NCBI GenBank assembly: GCA_029747585.1
Contig: JAPEVF010000065.1
Coordinates: forward strand, 1 to 64,000
Length of the DNA: 64,000 nt
From: Pleurotus djamor
Lineage: Eukaryota; Basidiomycota; Agaricomycetes; Agaricales; Pleurotaceae
Reading direction: 5' to 3'
Shown here: in pieces, positions 53,779-64,000 of the stretch
Numbering within the stretch: the first letter of the stretch is position 1
Layout of the letters: each line of letters starts with the position of its first letter
The notes under the pieces: generated by a model
What the model was told of the DNA's origin: nothing
Database searches by the model: none
The model's input: the letters and a program-made list of their open reading frames with translations, nothing else
Position numbers and translations under genes: made by a program

Positions 53779-55034
53779 ATGTCACAGCGTGGTCTGCTCT
53801 CCTCAAGTACTTATCAAGACGGCTCTGGCTCTGACCGCACTTCTTCGACTTTCATTGATTCAATGGATCACAGCCAAGACCAACAACCCCCACACGCAGC
53901 AGGGCAGACAGCTCAGCCCCAGCCTACCCCGGGGGCAATAGTCGGCCACGTTGGTGGTACTCAGCAACCCACTGGACCACCACCAACTACGAGCTCCCCT
54001 CAATCGAGTACACCGCCGGGACACCCACCACCGATCCTCATACCCTCAGCGTTTTCAGAGCCCCGCCCTGCGAATAGCCAATCACAACCTCATCTGCCTC
54101 TGAGTGGCCCCGGTCAACCTATCGTATCTCCACGGCCGACCAGGTTGACGACTCAGATAGAGAAGCTCGAAGCAGAAAAGCTGGATGATGGATCGCCATC
54201 GAGAAGGGGATCGAGTCCTGGACATGGTGGTGATCAACACCCACAGTATCATCCACCACAAATGCCGAGGGTGCCACAGCGCACGATGACGGACTCTGGT
54301 CTGACGAGAGTTGGCTCAAGACGTTCTGCGATTGACTGGATAGTTCCTATTGATGAACGAAAGGATCTGGTAAGTAGTCTATCGCGTCCCTTACGCTTGC
54401 AGATCTAATCGGACACGCGTATCACATAGCCACCTCGCCCGAAGACGTTGGGTGAAAGACTCGCACCAACGCGCGCTCACGCGAAGCTTGAATGTGAAAA
54501 GTACATGCTACGAGGTTCGTCACAAGCAATCTTCCCATATCCAGCTTAGTTTAGTTTATCGTCGTTTTAGCCAAAATGACGGGCTTCGCCTTGAATGCTG
54601 CTATTGGGATGCAGGTGCTCCTCGGAGCATTGGTCACTGCCGTGTCTGCTGCCACCGTAGGGAGGCAGGTGAGTCTCCATGACTGCGTCATTGCTTAAAA
54701 TAGATATCTTATGCCTTCTACTCGAAAGACCTCGATAGCTACCTCTGTCCTTGGTTGGTCTCTACGTCCACTCCCCTTGGACCATCGACTTATACCCTGT
54801 ACATAATCAGGTGGGATGGCTACACTAGTAGCGTCTTATCTAGCTCGTGCCCGTGGATCCAACGAACCAGAACTTTCGATCACCCGAGTCAAAGACCTTG
54901 AACACTTCCAACGAGAATGTGATGCTTTCATCATGGATCATGGGCACAAAACGGAGGAAGAAGGGCCACTTGCGGACCGGTTAAGTGGTCTCAGGAGTCG
55001 GTTCGAAGACCTCTTGGGCAACGCTAGCGGGTAA
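53779..55034 (+). CDS. Fungal SLATT-domain two-transmembrane protein
   Basis: Membrane protein with a disordered N-terminal half and a SLATT (SMODS and SLOG-associating 2TM) domain of the fungal type. Exon 1 (53779-54369) encodes about 197 residues rich in Pro, Gln and Ser starting MSQRGLLSSSTYQDGSGSD and ending IDWIVPIDERKDL. The domain then reads PPRPKTLGERLAPTRAHAKL, ECEKYMLRAKMTGFALNAAI, the first helix GMQVLLGALVTAVSAATVG, a short turn, and the second helix SIATSVLGGMATLVASYLAR. It continues ARGSNEPELSITRVKDLEHF, ending at 55034. Four introns lie within the domain. In prokaryotes SLATT proteins are predicted membrane-perturbing effectors of nucleotide-signal systems. In fungi the role is unknown. 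An NTase gene lies about 8 kb upstream, beyond URA2. Confidence 0.78.
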
Positions 55035-55884
55035 GAAATGCAGGCTTCCCAACATCTACCCATCTTCTGATACATTTGAAACCCATCCGTTTGGTCACAG
55101 GGAACGCAAGCTTGCTCCTCCGGTGTAGTATACCTCCTGTTCTCGTACCGATCCCGATACGGACACAAAACTTTTCCGTGCCTTCGTATCACCCACCGTA
55201 TGATAATCACATATATTTAGATACCACATACCCACCTGACATTCGAATACATCTTCGCTTCCATTTTGTTTGTAGTCATTATGCTTTGTAGAGGGGACGG
55301 CCAGCGCTCGTTACATGCGTCCATTTACCAATTGTACCCGTTTCCAACATAAATTAATCCGGTGTACTCTCGGCATTTCGCTTGTTGATAGTTTCGTTAT
55401 CATCATGGGTGCACTTCCCACACGAATTCCCCGGAATCTCTTCATCCTCGAGTGTCTCCACTATCATATACGACTAATGGTGTTGAAGAACTCGTATCAT
55501 ATGTTCTCTCCTGATTTATGAGCGTGGGCGCGACAATGCGTGGGTACTGTCCAATTGATAGTGGGTCTAGACCGGGAGCTGAACATCCCCTGCAGATAAA
55601 TGAGGAAGTAAGTTAGGTCCCTGGCGGCGATCGATTCTGCGCGGATCCGGAAGGACCTGCGCATTCTGATTGGCCATTATTGATTCTCAGGGGACCTCAT
55701 CAGGGGTAACCGGTAATACCTTGAGAAGCGCGGGTCGTGGCGCTGCTCGTTCTTCACCAACCACCACAACGACCTACCAAGACAGCTCTATCTCGTACAT
55801 TCTTTACACCACACTCTTTAACGGCAACCTTACTCTCTACTGGCTGAATTCAGTCTACTCGTCTACACCTATTTTTCTTTCCAA
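55035..55884. other. Intergenic between the SLATT and Ser/Pro-rich membrane genes
   Basis: This is 850 bp without a recognisable gene. Short frames (55076-55291, 55315-55521, 55670-55900) lack identifiable features. The stretch just before 55885 is pyrimidine-rich, as expected for a fungal promoter and leader. Confidence 0.45.
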
Positions 55885-57480
55885 ATGGATTCTCAGATAG
55901 GCGACCAACCCAGAACGGTCTCAGCTCTGAATATGCACTTGGGCATACGCGACTCGGAGATTCGACTTATAGCTATCACTGTATCATCCTTCGTTGGCGG
56001 CACAATCCTCATCTTCATCGTGGCCTGGGCGGTCATGCAGATAGTCGACCGCGTGAAAGCTCGCCGGGCCAAAGCTAAGACACGGAAGCTCCGCCTTTGT
56101 GAACCTGGAGGGCTGACGAAGGAGAAGAAGACTTTCGAGTATAAATGCAAGAAAGATCGACGCTGGGACTACTTTTTCCGGAGGCGAGAAATGAGAAATA
56201 GTCAGGTATACGATGACGAAGGATTGCTCAGCGATGTCGAAGCTATAAGGACGAGGAATGTACTTTACTCATCGCCTGGAAGGGACAGAATCGCCACGCT
56301 GTATCAGCCAAGAACTCAACACGCTCAGGATTTCGAGTTGCCCCGGGTCCCGCTTCCAACGTACTCTCCGCCTCTGTCGTCCTCTCGCACTTCACCAGAG
56401 TTGTCTTACTCCCCGCCGAGCTATCACACCGACGAATCTCTAAATGACTCCTCCACATTCCGCGCTCGCAGGGTCAGTGTTGAGCGAGGAAGATCCGTTC
56501 TTGGGGACACCAATATGCTCGCTCAACTCAGAACTGAGAACACAGAAGGGTTCAATCTACATTATCCAGCACCTACATGCATTCCGTCGCCGCCACCTCC
56601 AATCTATACTTCTCCTGCATTCACCTCGACGCCCAATATTCGCCAGAGGTCGGACTCTCCAATCTCGGGCGGTTCATCACCGACGTTCTCTCCTTCACTT
56701 GGAATGGATCTTGACTACTACATGGAATGGAGTGGCCGTGATGAAGGCGACTCGGTATCAAAAGAAGATAGCTTTGACGACGTCGACAACAGACCTGCGA
56801 ACTCGCGTCGTTTCGGTTGGCCGGCATTCTCTGCTCTTCTCCCTGCCCATCTGGACTCGTTCGTGTCACCTTCGAAAAGCCCAGGTCGGATTCGAACCCG
56901 AAGAGAGCCTTTGTCACCCATCAGTAGTCCCGCTATGTCTTCTTCGTCTTCTTGTCCTCCTAGTCCTACTCCACCTTCACCTGATACGCATATATCGTCG
57001 CCTCCGACCTACCATCCATATGTACCTCAACCTGGGTCGAACGCTCAAGCACGTACAGTCCACCGTGAATCTGGTACTGGTCGCGGTTCTGGAATCGGCG
57101 TCGTACTCTCCCAGTATCCTGCCAAAGTTCCTCGGGTCCGAGTTGTTAGAGTTCCTGTCTCGAGAGCCATCTCAATCGCCGCCTCGCCTTCTACTCAAGC
57201 TGAGACATCGGTTCATCTGAAGCCCGTTCTTTCTGCCCGTAGTCCGGATCGTCCTTCAAGAAGCGTTTCTTTTGCGACCGAGCCCCTGGTATCTCGTCCG
57301 AATATTCAACGCGGTTCATTGGCGGCTGCGTCAATTTACTCGGCGCCATCGGTGTACTCTGTAAACACGATAGCGGATGCGGAGGAGAGGAAGAGGGAGA
57401 CAATCAGATTTTCGAACATGTTGGACAAGATGATTAGAGACTCTTCGCTTGAGATGAGCGTCGCGGAGCCCAGCAACTAA
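55885..57480 (+). CDS. Intronless single-pass membrane protein with long Ser/Pro-rich tail (unknown)
   Basis: An uninterrupted frame of 531 codons, unusual in this intron-rich window. The start MDSQIGDQPRTVSALNMHLG is followed by one strong transmembrane helix at residues 28-52 (LIAITVSSFVGGTILIFIVA). A basic stretch VKARRAKAKTRKLRL suggests the C-terminus faces the cytosol. The remaining 450 residues are disordered and rich in Ser and Pro, with many SP and PPSP motifs, and end with a short charged segment ETIRFSNMLDKMIRDSSLEM that may be a helix. There is no signal peptide before the helix and no enzymatic motif. It could be a scaffold or signalling adaptor at a membrane. Orthology was not recognised. 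Confidence 0.7.
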   Translation: MDSQIGDQPRTVSALNMHLGIRDSEIRLIAITVSSFVGGTILIFIVAWAVMQIVDRVKARRAKAKTRKLRLCEPGGLTKEKKTFEYKCKKDRRWDYFFRRREMRNSQVYDDEGLLSDVEAIRTRNVLYSSPGRDRIATLYQPRTQHAQDFELPRVPLPTYSPPLSSSRTSPELSYSPPSYHTDESLNDSSTFRARRVSVERGRSVLGDTNMLAQLRTENTEGFNLHYPAPTCIPSPPPPIYTSPAFTSTPNIRQRSDSPISGGSSPTFSPSLGMDLDYYMEWSGRDEGDSVSKEDSFDDVDNRPANSRRFGWPAFSALLPAHLDSFVSPSKSPGRIRTRREPLSPISSPAMSSSSSCPPSPTPPSPDTHISSPPTYHPYVPQPGSNAQARTVHRESGTGRGSGIGVVLSQYPAKVPRVRVVRVPVSRAISIAASPSTQAETSVHLKPVLSARSPDRPSRSVSFATEPLVSRPNIQRGSLAAASIYSAPSVYSVNTIADAEERKRETIRFSNMLDKMIRDSSLEMSVAEPSN

Positions 57481-57589
57481 CCATGTACTTATAGTATGTT
57501 GCTTTTATGGTCGAATTTATTCATCCAAAATAGTCCATTCAAGTCGGAGGGAGTGTTCGAGGCTGGTGTTTCCATGGATGAAGGTATAT

Positions 57590-58750
57590 TCATACTAATT
57601 CAACTTCACCTCTCAGTATGAGATTTTCTACCGTTGTGAAGGGTACTAGTGAAATATGGCCTTTCGCCATTTCGAGCGATGAACCACTGATGAATGTTAA
57701 GATAGTACACAGCAGGAAGAATGTGGCAGACTTACTCTGGAAGGAGGATAGGCGGGCATTGCTTCAAAGCATGGACGAAGACAGCCTTGAATTTATCAGG
57801 CTCGGTGACTAGCAATCTAATTTAAGTGGGCGATATTGGATAAGTTGCAGCTTCCTTACCCATGGGCGGCATGAATATCGGCGTATCATCGAGATGAGAC
57901 TGCGCTTCTGGAAGGCTTTTCAGGACAGTCTCATGAAAGTGTTGATCCAGGATCTGTGCCTGCCTGTAGGGATGCGTGTTAGTTCTATCAGCCGAGGAGG
58001 AGTAAGGAAGGATTCATGCGCACTTGCTGGCATATGTTCGTTCGGAGGCGGATATACGGGTTTGGATCTCTGGATTCGATACGATATATCGAGCATATTT
58101 TTCTATCTGAACTTATGAGACAGTCAAACGGACAGATGGGGGGCTGGAGACTGAGGTAGATCTACCTTGAATAACCGCGTCCGTAGGTAGGATCGGACGA
58201 TGAATTTGATACGTTCGATTTCAGTTTGAACGAGGACGATCCGAAAGTGTTCTTCCTGCGACGCGTCTGGGTCTGAACGTAGTAGCTGGACCGCGTCGGA
58301 CTACAATGAAACAAAGAGAGGGTGTTAGTGGTGAGATCGAGACGGTCTATGGGTCGAACAAGTTCAAAGACGCGGTCCGTATACGAGACAAGTAGTCGAT
58401 GCATACGTTCCGCGAGTCTTGATGCGGCGTGAATTCCGATGCGCACCTGGTGACGGATGTGATCCAGTATCCCAGCCAATAGATGTTCTTGGACGGGTAG
58501 TATATCAGGAGCGTGCCGTTCGTTCATCCAGAGGCGAATGAGTTGCTGAACGGGGGNACTCTGATCCACCACCAGCTGTGCCAGCTTGGTTGCCGACCGG
58601 TGGCATAAGTTCGTCGATGTCGATATCATTGTCGTCGGGCGCGTTGCGAGCACGGGCGACGAAGGAGTTCGCGTCAGGTTCTCTGAACGATGTTGAGGCA
58701 GCTGCGCCTGAGCCAAATGTTCGTTCATACTCTTCGTCCCAGTCAGCCAT
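57590..58750 (-). CDS. SLD5: GINS complex subunit SLD5 (GINS4)
   Basis: Subunit of the GINS tetramer, part of the CMG helicase needed for DNA replication. The start at 58750 gives MADWDEEYERTFGSGAAAST. An acidic stretch DDNDIDIDELMPP follows, then the conserved helical part PVQQLIRLWMNERHAPDILP, EEHFRIVLVQTEIERIKFIV and RSYLRTRLFK. After introns come IEKYARYIVSNPEIQTRI, QAQILDQHFHETVLKSLPEA, FIFMPPM-like DTPIFMPPM, TEPDKFKAVFVHALKQC and the C-terminal B domain DGSSLEMAKGHISLVPF, ending GEVELV at 57590. Six exons. The N at 58557 is an inserted position: deleting it restores SESPVQQL. Length and ending match Sld5 and not Psf1-3. It converges with the preceding gene (109 bp between stops). Confidence 0.85.
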
Positions 58751-59022
58751 TGCCAAGGATATGGACAGGAGATCGTTGGTGGGTGCAACAATGGGCCAGG
58801 GCCACGTGGGCGGGGACCCACAGTCCAAATAAGGCAATGATCGACGACAGAACAACAAAGGCGGGGCTGCTCAGGGGCTGCTCTATTGTCACCCCCGTCG
58901 TCAATAGATAACCAACAAAAAATGAGACCCTGCAACTCGTCGTCAATCTTCTTCTTATACCACCACCACCATCGCACATACTCGATCATCCCCCCACTTT
59001 CTACCTTCTACACTCACAGGAC
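58751..59022. promoter_or_regulatory. Bidirectional promoter of SLD5 and the acidic-protein gene
   Basis: This is 272 bp between two divergent start codons. No TATA box is obvious. A compact head-to-head arrangement may coordinate expression, though that is not shown by the sequence. Confidence 0.4.
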
Positions 59023-60799
59023 ATGACGCAGCCAGGTCCGAGCACCCAAGCCGCAGGTCCCAGCAGACCAAGGAGACTCAATTTCGCCTTGCATACGAGG
59101 CCAACAGAGGATGAAGCACCCACTCCCGCGATGAACGCCCCCGGACAACCCGCGGAGCCTCGAAGGGCGCAGCCCATCCGTAGGCATATGACGACTGTGT
59201 TCCTACGACCGGACAAGGATGCCTTGGTCATCCGGCCGTTCAATAACAGTGACTCTGACGACTCAGATGAAGATCCTAAGCCTCGAACTGATAACCCAGG
59301 ACCCGAAGGGAAGGGGAAGTCCCCACCCGCGTCGCCCAAGCCACTCCCCGACGAGGCCAAACAAGCTGGCGATGGTGAGTGTGACGAGGATGAGGATGAG
59401 GGCAGCGCTGAGGACGAGGAGGATGGAGGAATAACCTTCTTCTCCCTTCCCGTGCAAGATTGCCCTTCTCCGGTCGATGACTATTCCCCTCCTCCGGAGC
59501 CTCAGTATGTGCCATTCGAGCTTATGAAAACACCGACCCCACCTCCGGAATTGCAAGAAGAAATGCAGCAGATGAGAGCCCAAGGTATGTTGTGTCGTTT
59601 AAATTTTCCTCTGTTAGATCTAATCAACAACTCTGCTAGCTCTCGCGAACGCTCCTAAGCATACGCCGTCAGTAGATTCAACGCCTCCCCGTACGACGCC
59701 TCCCCTCTTCTCGCCTCGCTATCCCCCTTCTCCTACGCTTCTCGAACGCTTCCCCGACACATGGCTCGACGAGATGCTCGTTAGCGTCGAGCGGAGGAGG
59801 AACAACACGCTCAGTGAAATTACCGACGCCAGGGCCGATGTGAGCGAAGCCCTCACGGAGAGTATGAAGGCCATGATCATGGTGCAGGACTTACTGGGTC
59901 ATGATGGAGTGCAGGGACTCATCGAAGTCCTTGAGGAGGAAGATAATGAGAAGGGGAGGAAGAGGAAATCAAAACAGAAAGAAAACGTCGACGCAAAGCT
60001 GACAGCAAAAGAGCGTAGGGCCGCTGCGGAATTTGAGAAAAAGAAAGGCTCGTGCTTATCGCTTCTGCGCCTCTTAGTCCAGATGATTGGGTGGACCATG
60101 GTGAAGAGGATGCTCGAGGATGCACGAGAACTTGCAGAATCCTACGGGGACGATATGGACGCGGCCAGCGACGGCGATGACGGCGGTGACGATGGAGAAG
60201 AAGGTGGCAACGATGATGAAGGTGGCGATATCGGCGATGACAATGCCCCGGGTCACGGTCGAGAACACGAATCCGACGACGGGGATGACGAACGCGAAGA
60301 TAGTGAGGACGACGACAACGACAACAGTGGTCCAGACACTGAAGAGCACAGCCAGAACATTAACGGCGGCAACGTCGAAGTTCTGCAGTCCCCCTCACGA
60401 AACACTGTTCAATCGACCATGGAGGCTAACGACGCTTCACCTACCACTCTCCCTTCGTGGGTGCAACACGTCGACGACGATTCTGATGAATCTATCTCAC
60501 TGGATGATCTACCCGAGTTGGCCTATCCAGAGGACGGACCCCTACTCTTACCCACCCCCACCAAACCCCTGCTGGAACCCTTAAGCTACTTCGCATACCC
60601 TTCTGCACCGGCCTTCCTGACACCATATGGTTCTTCTGAAACATCGCAACGGCCTTCGTCGCCCCCTCGGAAGCGTACCAGAGAGGACGAAGAGGAGCTG
60701 GAGATGTTCCAGCAAATGACGTACACCCCTCAGAGTCCCCGTGCGGCCAAAGTCGCTAGGACCCAGATGAACCCGCTCCATCGCACCAGAGTCCTCTGA
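59023..60799 (+). CDS. Acidic, disordered protein of unknown function
   Basis: Two exons: 59023 to about 59584, and about 59639 to 60799, joining MRAQ to ALANAPKHTP. The N-terminal part (MTQPGPSTQAAGPSRPRRLN) is Pro-rich and includes an acidic run (ECDEDEDEGSAEDEEDGG). The only ordered-looking segment is in the middle, residues about 220-360: DTWLDEMLVSVERRRNNTLS, LTESMKAMIMVQDLLGHDG and AAEFEKKKGSCLSLLRLLVQ. A very acidic Asp/Gly-rich stretch follows (DGDDGGDDGEEGGNDDEGGD). Near the end, PPRKRTREDEEEL resembles a nuclear localisation signal, so a nuclear protein is plausible. I do not recognise the family. It starts head-to-head with SLD5. Confidence 0.65.
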
Positions 60800-61172
60800 G
60801 TCCTCAGCCAACTTCGCACCCGTCCAACGGACTCAAGTTCGAATTCTTGTCAATGGATTACGCAGCCACTTCAGCATTACTTTTTGATTACTTTTTATCT
60901 TTATTCCCCTCTTAATTCTCTGATATATACGTTGCTTAACTCGTTGCAGTTACCATATACCAACTTGTATTACTTTCACTTCGCTTTGTACTTCCTTTGC
61001 TTGTACTTACCGAGCTTATGGCACCGAGCTGTTGTACTCGGTAGTAACTTGCACCGCCGTTGCTTTCTATATTTAGCGCCTAAGGAGCGCCCAATCCGTT
61101 CAATTCAATTGTTGAAACAAAGACTGTCCTGAGCCTCTATCCTCCTTCGTCCTCAACGAGAGTGCAGCCGAA
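60800..61172. other. Intergenic between the acidic-protein gene and NC2-alpha
   Basis: This is 373 bp, AT- and pyrimidine-rich. It presumably holds the 3' end of the acidic-protein gene and the NC2-alpha promoter. Nothing else was recognised. Confidence 0.45.
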
Positions 61173-62024
61173 ATGAAGAACCGAAATAAGCAAACCAAGT
61201 TCCCTGTCGTGCGTTACCCTTCCCACTTTCTGACCGCTCCAAGTGCTGATCGTGTTACCTTTAAAACTTTGTTCGAAACGATCATTGACACTCGTGAACA
61301 CTTCAATGGATTCCCACTATTGCTTCGTTGTAATAGGCTCGTATAAAGAAGATTATGCAGAAGGATGAGGAAGTGGGCAAGGTCGCGCAGGCTACGCCAA
61401 TCGTCATATGTAAATCTCACTTCTCATTTCGCGAGCATTCTCGTATACTGATGCTTTTTCTGTCATTTGAATCAGCTAAAGCCCTCGAGCTCTTCTTGAG
61501 CATGATCATTGATGAAGCTAGCCGTGTTACACTCGATCGTGGCTCAAAGAAAGTGGAGGCATATCATCTGTGCGTGGCTCTGATCAGCCTAACAACCCTT
61601 CTTCACACTAACACATAGTGTTTCTAGTAAACATGCTGTTGAAACTACGGAAATGCTGGACTTCCTCAAAGAGTTGGTAGAGTCCGTCCCTGATCCATCT
61701 AACGGCGGGACAGTCGACTTGGAGGCGCAGGCACAAGCTGGCGCGGAGTTTGGTGAGGGAGGGAAGAAGCGACGGTCGAAACCTAAGAAAGCGGCTGGTG
61801 TTGATACGCTAATGGGAGGCGATGAAGGCCCACCACCCAAGAGGCGGCGTAGAAAGAAGTCTGAAGCTGTTGCGAAAGAGGAAGTCGATGCTGAGGAAGA
61901 AGACAACGGTGGCGGGGATGCACGAATGGAAGAGGATGAAGACGGCCGTGAAACTGGGCAGAAAGATGAGAACGACGATACGTGGTGGGATGAGAACGAG
62001 AAGCCCTACGTCCCGGATCGATGA
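61173..62024 (+). CDS. BUR6: Negative cofactor 2 alpha (DRAP1/BUR6), histone-fold protein
   Basis: Subunit of NC2, which binds TBP on promoter DNA and blocks TFIIA and TFIIB. The start at 61173 gives MKNRNKQTKFPV, then after the first intron ARIKKIMQKDEEVGKVAQAT and PIVI. After a second intron comes SKALELFLSMIIDEASRVTL, then KKVEAYHL and finally KHAVETTEMLDFLKELVESV. These are the helices of a CBF/NF-YB-like histone fold, and the ARIKKIMQ.D.EVG start is typical of NC2-alpha. An alanine- and charge-rich tail carries basic clusters (KKRRSKPKKAAG, PPPKRRRRKKSE) and acidic runs, ending DENEKPYVPDR. Three introns, all in the fold. The partner NC2-beta is not in this window. Confidence 0.88.
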
Positions 62025-62677
62025 CCCCGAAGCTCTAAGGCTTGGACGTTTAAACCTTGTAATTGTTCGATGAGTACATTAATTGATATAATTTATTGGG
62101 TACTGTGTAGCTGATCTTTCCTTCATGAGTATCGCGAGTTACTGCTTAGAACCTGGTCTATCATCTTGGCTCGCTTCCATCTTGTAAGCTCAGTGCGTTG
62201 ACAAAGATCAATCCCTACACGGGGCGAAGCACAAAACGTATAGTTGGGTCCTGTCAGATCATTCGGTGAGTAGACTTCGTTGTTCATCTGTGCCTATTCG
62301 ACGCGCAAAAAGCTCAGTGACGCCGCACCCTCGATCCTTCAGATCAATTCCCCGGCCTAGAGCCCGCTTTATTCATCCTTTCGGCAGGCCAATCAATGTG
62401 TCCTGCTACCTAGTACAAACTTCCTGACGCATGCCTGGAGAAGCCCTTCTTGGCTGTAAGGTCACCCTTGGCATCCCCAGGATGTCACAACTGTCAAGCC
62501 TGATCATAATTCAACCAAACGCACGCAAGCAGGCATTCAATAACGTCTGGACCCAAGGTACAGAATTTAGGTTTCAAAGATACTACGAGATCAAAAAGAC
62601 TGGAGACTGGACACGAATCACAAAGCTCAACTTCTTTGACAGTCCTTGGCGAGTTCTTACCCCGTTTCCGCCCAAAA
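62025..62677. other. Intergenic between convergent NC2-alpha and CPL1-like genes
   Basis: This is 653 bp. Frames near 62431-62805 overlap the antisense of the secreted-protein gene and are not accepted. No repeat or RNA gene was recognised. Confidence 0.45.
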
Positions 62678-63701
62678 CTACATCGCTCCAGGCTGGTTGG
62701 TCATCACAACACGTCCCTCCGTGTCGTAACGGTGAACACATGTCGTACCATCGCTGTTGCTCTCGTAACCTGGCATGCATCGACGAACAACACAAGCACC
62801 CTTGACACACGCCACATCCGCAACTCCCGGTAGGGCCGTGCAATCAACACCTGTCGCGAAAGGATCATCCGGGAATAGAGGGATCGCACACCCTCCACCT
62901 GTTTTGTTAAAATGCATCAGTCAAACGTATGTTGATCGACCTTCTTTTTTTGATAAGTCGAAATGAAGTTCTAGACTTACAGCTTTCTAAATCCCTAGCG
63001 ATGTCAACACAGTCCCATGCATGGGCACTTCTGCCGAGAACACCACAGGCCGTGAGTCCGGGGGAACATCTGAGCTCACGTCCCATGATGGAGACGTCGC
63101 GTTTTCCGTGTCCGTGGCCACTGGGGCATAAACCTTTGATGCACTTGCCGTTACATTCAGAGGTTCCTTTGGGGCAGACACACTTGGTGGGCTTGCTGGC
63201 TGGGGAAGCCTCGAACCCATCTTTGCAAGTGAAGAAGCAAGGATTCCCTTTCTTGCAGAGGGGGGCTGCGTGGGCGGGGTACTTGCATGTCTTGTGGTCT
63301 GGGGCCTTGTTCACCTGTCGCGAACGGTCAGGTCAGCATCTTCACTCCATTCAGCGCGGACTATTATCTACCATCTTGGTTACAGCATCGATGACGGCCT
63401 GCTTTCCAGCCAAGGAGATGCCGGCGATTGCGAAGGGATCCGTCAGCACAAACTGCGAAACACCCGATAGGCAAAGACATTTGTCTAAGTGCAGTCACGT
63501 TAGGCTCGCAGTCAAGAATGAATGGCTGAAGAACATACCAATGAATCCAACTTTGATAATCTTGCCGAACAGCAACTTGCTTGGTACTTCAAGGAATCCA
63601 CTGACGTCCCCACAGACGTCGTCCCCCAACCCGGTGCGACTGGTGAGTTGAGCGTATGCTCCAGCGACGGCGGCGAACACAAGTCCGAATTGGATGCGCA
63701 T
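62678..63701 (-). CDS. CPL1-like cysteine-rich secreted protein
   Basis: The start at 63701 gives a signal peptide MRIQFGLVFAAVAGAYAQ. The mature protein has TGLGDDVCGDVSGFLEVPSK, then DKCLCLSGVSQFVLTDPFAI and an EGF-like or chitin-binding-like cysteine block: CKYPAHAAPLCKKGNPCFFT, CKDGFEASPASKPTKCVCPK and GTSECNGKCIKGLCPSG. A KR dipeptide in HGHGKRDVSIMGR may be a Kex2 site. The last exon is the CPL1-like domain GGCAIPLFPDDPFATGVDC, PGVADVACVKGACVVRRC and MPGYESNSDGTTCV, ending at 62678. In Cryptococcus, CPL1 is a secreted virulence-linked protein. The role of the many mushroom homologues is unknown. About five exons. Confidence 0.8.
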
Positions 63702-64000
63702 AGTGAGGTCTGTGGCTGGTTTCTTCTTGTACCCAAGTGACTTGGATGCTGATGTCTTTCCATGCAGCTTTCTCCCTGCTCTTATACCAAACCCCATCTT
63801 TGAAAGCGCTGAATCCATCATTCGAGGCGGTAAGTCGGCAACAAATGGAAGGATCTGACCCCTGGTCCATCGCGTAAAGTTGACAGCCCTCGAACGTATA
63901 CGCATTCAGCTCAATTTCAAACCGCCGAGGTCTGCGAAACGTTGCCTGGAACCATGATGGAACAAGGAGAATAACGGCACTTTGAGGGAGCAGAGGGGGA
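63702..64000. other. Upstream region of the CPL1-like gene, to the window end
   Basis: This is 299 bp. Antisense and sense short frames overlap here with no recognisable content. It probably contains the leader and promoter of the secreted protein. Confidence 0.4.

Noticed and set aside
56880..56905. B-box-like sequence GGGTTCGAATCC on the minus strand, as in a tRNA gene
   Set aside because: It lies in a coding sequence, no matching A box or acceptor stem was found at the right distance, and no cloverleaf could be drawn.
56444..57220. 258-codon plus frame within the Ser/Pro-rich membrane gene
   Set aside because: It is a shifted frame of a long intronless CDS. The composition (Leu, Arg, His) is typical of such shadows, and the 531-codon frame has a coherent helix and topology.
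60074..60349. 91-codon minus frame that is strongly hydrophobic (V/I/F-rich)
   Set aside because: It is the antisense of the Asp/Gly-rich acidic run, which automatically gives Val/Ile/Phe codons. Not a membrane protein gene.

Overview
This window looks like nuclear DNA from a filamentous basidiomycete, most likely an Agaricomycete. The signs are many short GT-AG introns of about 50 nt, an intron-rich beta-tubulin, three class I hydrophobins, and families typical of mushroom-forming fungi (a fungal SLATT 2TM protein, DUF3433, a CPL1-like cysteine-rich secreted protein, and a DUF2236/mpaB-type oxygenase). Coordinates come from hand-splicing. Gene ends are mostly firm, but internal exon borders are approximate. 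The sequence contains scattered N characters. Several are single inserted positions that break an otherwise perfect reading frame, so they look like consensus artefacts rather than mutations.

Layout. 0-13 kb: a proteasome beta subunit (PRE4/PSMB4), a Prp43-type DEAH-box helicase, a secreted single-pass membrane protein, an Ahp1/PMP20-type peroxiredoxin, and a second full copy of the Prp43 gene about 8.35 kb from the first. 13-20.5 kb: three divergent class I hydrophobins on the minus strand, with beta-tubulin between the first and second. 20.5-28.5 kb: a poorly resolved stretch with coding-like fragments, then TAF11 and a large Sfp1-like split-zinc-finger regulator. 28.5-35.2 kb: a long stretch with no recognisable gene. 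35-43.5 kb: an EamA/DMT transporter, VPS68, a DUF2236 oxygenase and a DUF3433 membrane protein. 44-46 kb: two divergently transcribed nucleotidyltransferase-fold genes, one with the catalytic acids and one without. 46-53.4 kb: the multifunctional CPSase-ATCase gene (URA2 type). 53.8-64 kb: a fungal SLATT protein, an intronless Ser/Pro-rich membrane protein, GINS subunit SLD5, an acidic protein of unknown function, NC2-alpha (DRAP1/BUR6) and a CPL1-like secreted protein.

Most genes are housekeeping: proteasome, splicing and ribosome biogenesis helicase, general transcription (TAF11, NC2-alpha), DNA replication (SLD5), pyrimidine synthesis (URA2) and cytoskeleton. The accessory content is the hydrophobin group, the Prp43 paralogue pair with its gene-conversion signature, and the NTase pair with a SLATT gene about 8 kb away. 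In bacteria SLATT domains are effectors of nucleotidyltransferase-based signalling systems. That last neighbourhood is the best candidate for an undescribed system here, but the functional link is inference only.
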